From an uncultured Sutterella sp. (GTDB lineage Bacteria; Pseudomonadota; Gammaproteobacteria; Burkholderiales; Burkholderiaceae_F), in the NCBI GenBank assembly GCA_900767875.1, contig CAAGAT010000026.1:1-34277 (forward strand): DNA of 34,277 bases, in the 5' to 3' direction. The notes below the pieces were generated by a model that was not told the DNA's origin, ran no database searches, and worked only from the letters and a program-made list of their open reading frames with translations. Both the position numbers and the translations under genes were made by a program. Numbering within the stretch: position 1 is the stretch's first letter; each line of letters opens with the position of its first letter. Below, piece by piece: positions 31,489-34,277 of this stretch.

Positions 31489-32214
31489 ATGAAAAAACTC
31501 GAAGAGATCAAGGACATCATTTCCCGCCGCAAGCCTGAGGAGGCGCCCCGCGCCCCCGAGCGCGAACTGCCCGAACCCGGGCCGTTGGACATGCCCCTCA
31601 AGGACGTGTTCATGAACCGGCGCTCGGCGCTGGATTTTTCCGACGAGACGATCTGCGACGAGGACCTCGTGCGCATTCTGTGGGCCGCCGACGGCATGAA
31701 CGGCAAGCCGGGCAGCGAAGGACACCGCACGACCCCCACGACGATGAACTGGCGCGAGATCGACACCTATGTGGTCAAGGCCAACGGCGTGTGGCGCTGG
31801 GTGCCCGAGCGCCACGTGCTCTCGTTCGTGCACGAAAAGGACTGCCGCAAGGACTTCTGTCTGCTGCAGCCCATGGTGCGTCAGGCCCCCGTGCACCTCG
31901 TGTACGTCTACGATCAGGCCAAAACGCAGGGGCTGATGACCGATCTGGCCCTGAACATCGTGCGCTACATCAACCGTAAGAACATCACCAAGCTCTCGGA
32001 CGAAGTGATGAGCCGCGCGCCGCTTCTCGATACCGGCACCAAGGTGATGGCCGTGTACATGGCCTGTGCGGCCCTGAACATCAACTGTCTGGCGCGCCTG
32101 ACCTTTGACTCGCAAAAGGTGCACGACACGCTCGAACTCACGAGCACCCAGGTGCCGCTGTGCGTGCAGACCCTCGGCCACAAACCCAAGGGACTGCTTG
32201 ATCTGGCCTTCTGA
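31489..32214 (+). CDS. Nitroreductase-family flavoprotein (second of two, diverged)
   Basis: The 241-residue protein aligns with the preceding gene across MNRRSALDFSDETICDEDLV, ILWAADGMNGKPG, RTTPTTMNWREIDTYVV and GVWRWVPERHVL, and again in TKVMAVYMACAALNINCLAR. It has an additional Pro-rich N-terminal tail of about 35 residues (EEAPRAPERELPEPG) and an insertion near LALNIVRYINRKNITKLSD in the middle. It therefore looks like a duplicated partner that may form a heterodimer with the first protein, since family members work as dimers with FMN at the interface. Its initiation site is weak, which suggests coupling. A hairpin at 32248-32274 ends the pair. Confidence 0.75.
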   Translation: MKKLEEIKDIISRRKPEEAPRAPERELPEPGPLDMPLKDVFMNRRSALDFSDETICDEDLVRILWAADGMNGKPGSEGHRTTPTTMNWREIDTYVVKANGVWRWVPERHVLSFVHEKDCRKDFCLLQPMVRQAPVHLVYVYDQAKTQGLMTDLALNIVRYINRKNITKLSDEVMSRAPLLDTGTKVMAVYMACAALNINCLARLTFDSQKVHDTLELTSTQVPLCVQTLGHKPKGLLDLAF

Positions 32215-32247
32215 CGTCCAAGGATCGGCATTTGCGGCCGGTTTGAA

Positions 32248-32274
32248 CAAAGGGGGCGAGCGGCACCCCCTTTG
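32248..32274. terminator. Terminator between nitroreductase pair and proC
   Basis: CAAAGGGGG (32248-32256) pairs perfectly with CCCCCTTTG (32266-32274), 9-base loop, followed by GTTTGT on the plus strand and TTC on the minus strand. It serves converging genes. Confidence 0.7.
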
Positions 32275-32297
32275 GTTTGTACTCGGTAAAGGCCAGC

Positions 32298-33107
32298 TCA
32301 GGCGAAAAGTTCGCTCATCTGGCGGCTGCGCTGCGCGCAGGCCTTGACGGCGGCCTTGACCGCGCCGCGCAGATCGTGCGCCTCAAAGGCTTCGATCGCC
32401 TTGGCCGTCGTGCCGCCCTTGCTCGTGACATTGAGGCGCAATGTCTCAAAATCCGCGCCGCTTTGCCGCGCCAGAGCCGCGGCCCCCTCCACCGTCGACA
32501 GGGCCAGCGCCTTGGCCTTGTCGGCCGCCAGCCCCTCGTCCTGCAGAGCCTGCGCGAGCGCTTCCATGAAAAGGAACACGTAGGCCGGCCCCGACCCCGG
32601 TCCGGCCGTCACCAGGTGCAAAGCCTCTTCGGCCTCCACCCACTCGGTGGTGCCCACGCTTTGCATGACACTTTGGGCGCGCTCACGGTCGAGCGGCGCG
32701 GCTCCGGCCGAAGCGTACAGGCCCGTGCAGCCCTTTTGCACCATCGCGGGCGTGTTGGGCATGGCGCGCACGATCCGATCGGTTTTAAGCCACCCGGCAA
32801 TCGAGGCGGCAGGCACCGCCGCGGCAATCGACAGGATGGTGGATGCCGGATTGATGAATGCGGTCGCCTGCAGGCAAGAGTCCTTGAGGCCCTGCGGTTT
32901 GACCGCAAGCACCACGACGTCCAAGTCGCGTACCCACTCGCCGAGCGTCTCGCGGGTATTGACGCCGAGGCTGCCGTGCAGCGCCGCGAGCTTTTCCGGG
33001 TGGCGATCCATCACCGTGATATGGTCCGGGCTCGTGCCGGCCGCCACCAGGCCGCCTGCGATGGCGCGGGCCATGTTGCCGCCGCCGAGAAATCCGATTT
33101 TGAGCAT
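32298..33107 (-). CDS. proC: Pyrroline-5-carboxylate reductase
   Basis: ProC makes proline from pyrroline-5-carboxylate with NAD(P)H. The 269-residue protein starts MLKIGFLGGGNMARAIAGGL with the Rossmann nucleotide-binding motif. MPNTPAMVQKG, HLVTAGPGSGPAYVFLFMEAL and VTSKGGTTAKAIEAF are the substrate and dimer motifs; the family signature usually reads VTSPGGTT. AAGGA eight bases upstream of the ATG confirms the start. It stands between convergent nitroreductase genes and the divergent sulfurtransferase gene, and is probably its own unit. Confidence 0.95.
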   Translation of the reverse strand: MLKIGFLGGGNMARAIAGGLVAAGTSPDHITVMDRHPEKLAALHGSLGVNTRETLGEWVRDLDVVVLAVKPQGLKDSCLQATAFINPASTILSIAAAVPAASIAGWLKTDRIVRAMPNTPAMVQKGCTGLYASAGAAPLDRERAQSVMQSVGTTEWVEAEEALHLVTAGPGSGPAYVFLFMEALAQALQDEGLAADKAKALALSTVEGAAALARQSGADFETLRLNVTSKGGTTAKAIEAFEAHDLRGAVKAAVKACAQRSRQMSELFA

Positions 33108-33237
33108 GTTCTTTGTCCTTTCCAGATGAGCCGCCCCGCGGCCGTGATCGGCTCACTATAGCGCCTGCGGGCGCGCCTTTTCGTGCGCCAAGGCGCCCGA
33201 ACGGAACGCGGCATGCAGAAAGCGCCCCCACACGGAA

Positions 33238-33243
33238 TACAAT
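33238..33243 (+). promoter_or_regulatory. Candidate -10 of the sulfurtransferase gene
   Basis: TACAAT (33238-33243) matches five of six -10 bases, about 97 bases before the ATG. No clear -35 is found at the proper distance (TGCAGA at 33214-33219 is the nearest). Confidence 0.3.
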
Positions 33244-33339
33244 CGGCCTGACGAAACGAAGCGCCGCCGGCGCGCGCACTGGCGCGGCCCCGGGGCGCCC
33301 ACCCTTTGCAAATCGTTTTTTAGAGGGAAAAATCCATCC

Positions 33340-34194
33340 ATGTCCGCCTCGCAACTGATCAGCGTTGAGGAACTCTCCTCGCTTCTTTCCGACCCCAAAC
33401 TCGTCCTTCTGGACGTGCGCTACAGCCTGACCGACGCCGGCTACGGGCGCGAGAGCTACGACGCGGGCCACATTCCGGGCGCCCGCTTTGCCGACCTCAA
33501 GTCCGATGTGGCGGGGGTGTGCTCGGGCAGCAACGGCCGCAATCCCCTGCCCGACTCCGGGCGCTTTTGCGTGAACATGCGCCGCCTGGGCCTGAACCCC
33601 GACTCCGTGGTGGTGGTCTACGACGACGGAGAGAGCAACTTTGCCGCCCGCCTGTGGTTTACGCTGCGCTGGGTGGGCTTTGCCAACGTGCGCGTTCTCA
33701 ACGGCGGCATGACCGCCTGGAAGGCCGCGGGCAAGCCGCTACAGACCGAAGAGCCCGAATGGGAAGCCGGCACGTACCGCGCCACCACGCCTCTGGAGCG
33801 CGTCTTTGACGACGATTTCGTGGAGCAGAACCTCGAGCTGGGCGACTACACGCTCGTGGACGCCCGCGCCCACAACCGCTACACGGGCGAAGTGGAAAAC
33901 CACGACCCCAAGGCCGGCCACATTCCGGGCAGCCTCAACCGTCCGAGCACCGAAAACCTCGACGCGAACAAGTGCTTCAAGGCTCCCGACGTGCTCAAGG
34001 CCGAATTTGAGGCCGTGTTCAAGGGCGTACCCCATGCCGACATCATCAACACCTGCGGCTCAGGCGTGACGGCCTGCTGCAATCACCTGGCGATGATGCA
34101 GGCGGGCATTCCGGCCGCGGGCGTGTACATCGGCAGCTGGTCCGAATGGGTGAGCGACGAAAACCGTCCGATTCACACGGGCGAAGAACCCTAA
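33340..34194 (+). CDS. sseA: Thiosulfate/3-mercaptopyruvate sulfurtransferase
   Basis: The 284-residue protein has two rhodanese domains. The N-terminal one (about 7-130) has LLDVRYSLTDAGYGRESYDAGHIPGA and VVVYDDGESNFAARLWF in place of a catalytic loop. The C-terminal one has the active loop CGSGVTACC with Cys239. CGSGVT is the signature of mercaptopyruvate sulfurtransferases (SseA) rather than rhodaneses (CRKGVT), but SseA and thiosulfate transferases are hard to separate by sequence. It handles cysteine-derived sulfur in the cytoplasm or periplasm; no signal peptide is seen. A terminator follows at 34212-34244. Confidence 0.9.
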   Translation: MSASQLISVEELSSLLSDPKLVLLDVRYSLTDAGYGRESYDAGHIPGARFADLKSDVAGVCSGSNGRNPLPDSGRFCVNMRRLGLNPDSVVVVYDDGESNFAARLWFTLRWVGFANVRVLNGGMTAWKAAGKPLQTEEPEWEAGTYRATTPLERVFDDDFVEQNLELGDYTLVDARAHNRYTGEVENHDPKAGHIPGSLNRPSTENLDANKCFKAPDVLKAEFEAVFKGVPHADIINTCGSGVTACCNHLAMMQAGIPAAGVYIGSWSEWVSDENRPIHTGEEP

Positions 34195-34211
34195 CCTGGA
34201 TTTTTAATAAG

Positions 34212-34244
34212 GCGGCTCCGCTAAACGGTGGAAGCCGCTTTTTT
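34212..34244 (+). terminator. Intrinsic terminator after the sulfurtransferase gene
   Basis: GCGGCT (34212-34217) pairs with AGCCGC (34233-34238), with further imperfect pairs inside, followed by six T residues (34239-34244). It ends the last gene of the window; the remaining 33 bases show nothing recognisable. Confidence 0.8.
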
Positions 34245-34277
34245 CATACCAGACCACCCTGCATGACGCAAATAGAT

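Overview
The window is a GC-rich stretch of a betaproteobacterial chromosome. It is recognised by the conserved order ndk-rlmN-ispG-hisS-yfgM-bamB-der-hfq-hflX-hflK-hflC-(DUF2065)-hisZ-purA-phosphoribosyltransferase, and by two other betaproteobacterial neighbourhoods, surE-nlpD-rlmD and polA/DUF2782-thrB. The truncated PhnD-like secreted protein at the left edge, the compact gene order and the missing rpoS, pcm, pilW and rodZ point to a gut-associated Burkholderiales lineage such as Sutterellaceae. That placement is an inference; no rRNA gene is present to confirm it.

Layout. Positions 1-180 hold what looks like the end of an insertion sequence (three copies of a GGGTCAATTTT-type repeat), abutting the broken 3' end of a substrate-binding-protein gene (172-528, minus). 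At 924-2603 (plus) lies a solitary CobT-like protein with an HExxH motif and a von Willebrand A domain. From 2667 to 18040 everything is on the minus strand. This long housekeeping block reads from ndk (18040) down to a purine phosphoribosyltransferase (2667) and covers nucleotide metabolism, rRNA/tRNA modification, isoprenoid synthesis, histidyl-tRNA synthesis, outer-membrane assembly, ribosome GTPases, Hfq and the HflKC complex. A clear terminator between der and hfq (10225-10262) divides it into at least two transcription units.

An H-NS-like gene (18561-18914, plus) sits behind an AT-rich 520-bp region and is separated from rlmD by a strong bidirectional terminator. rlmD, nlpD, surE, an FMN-binding flavoprotein, a DUF1178 protein and a ZIP metal transporter follow on the minus strand (19040-24613). 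A META-domain lipoprotein (25054-25500, plus) faces polA (25575-28328, minus). Divergent from polA is a plus-strand run: a DUF2782 protein, thrB, a six-helix membrane protein and two tandem nitroreductase-like proteins. proC (minus) and a mercaptopyruvate/thiosulfate sulfurtransferase (plus) close the window.

Most genes are ordinary housekeeping genes. The observations most worth a second look are the orphan zincin-plus-VWA CobT-like protein beside an insertion scar, loss of the proofreading residues of PolA, absence of rpoS/pcm and pilW/rodZ from conserved positions, an H-NS-like protein with an altered DNA-binding loop, an (AAC)-rich Hfq-site-like tract in the hfq leader, a paired direct repeat upstream of a ZIP transporter with a very histidine-rich tail, and two diverged nitroreductases in tandem. 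No CRISPR array, tRNA, rRNA or complete mobile element was seen. I did not find a convincing new multi-gene system.
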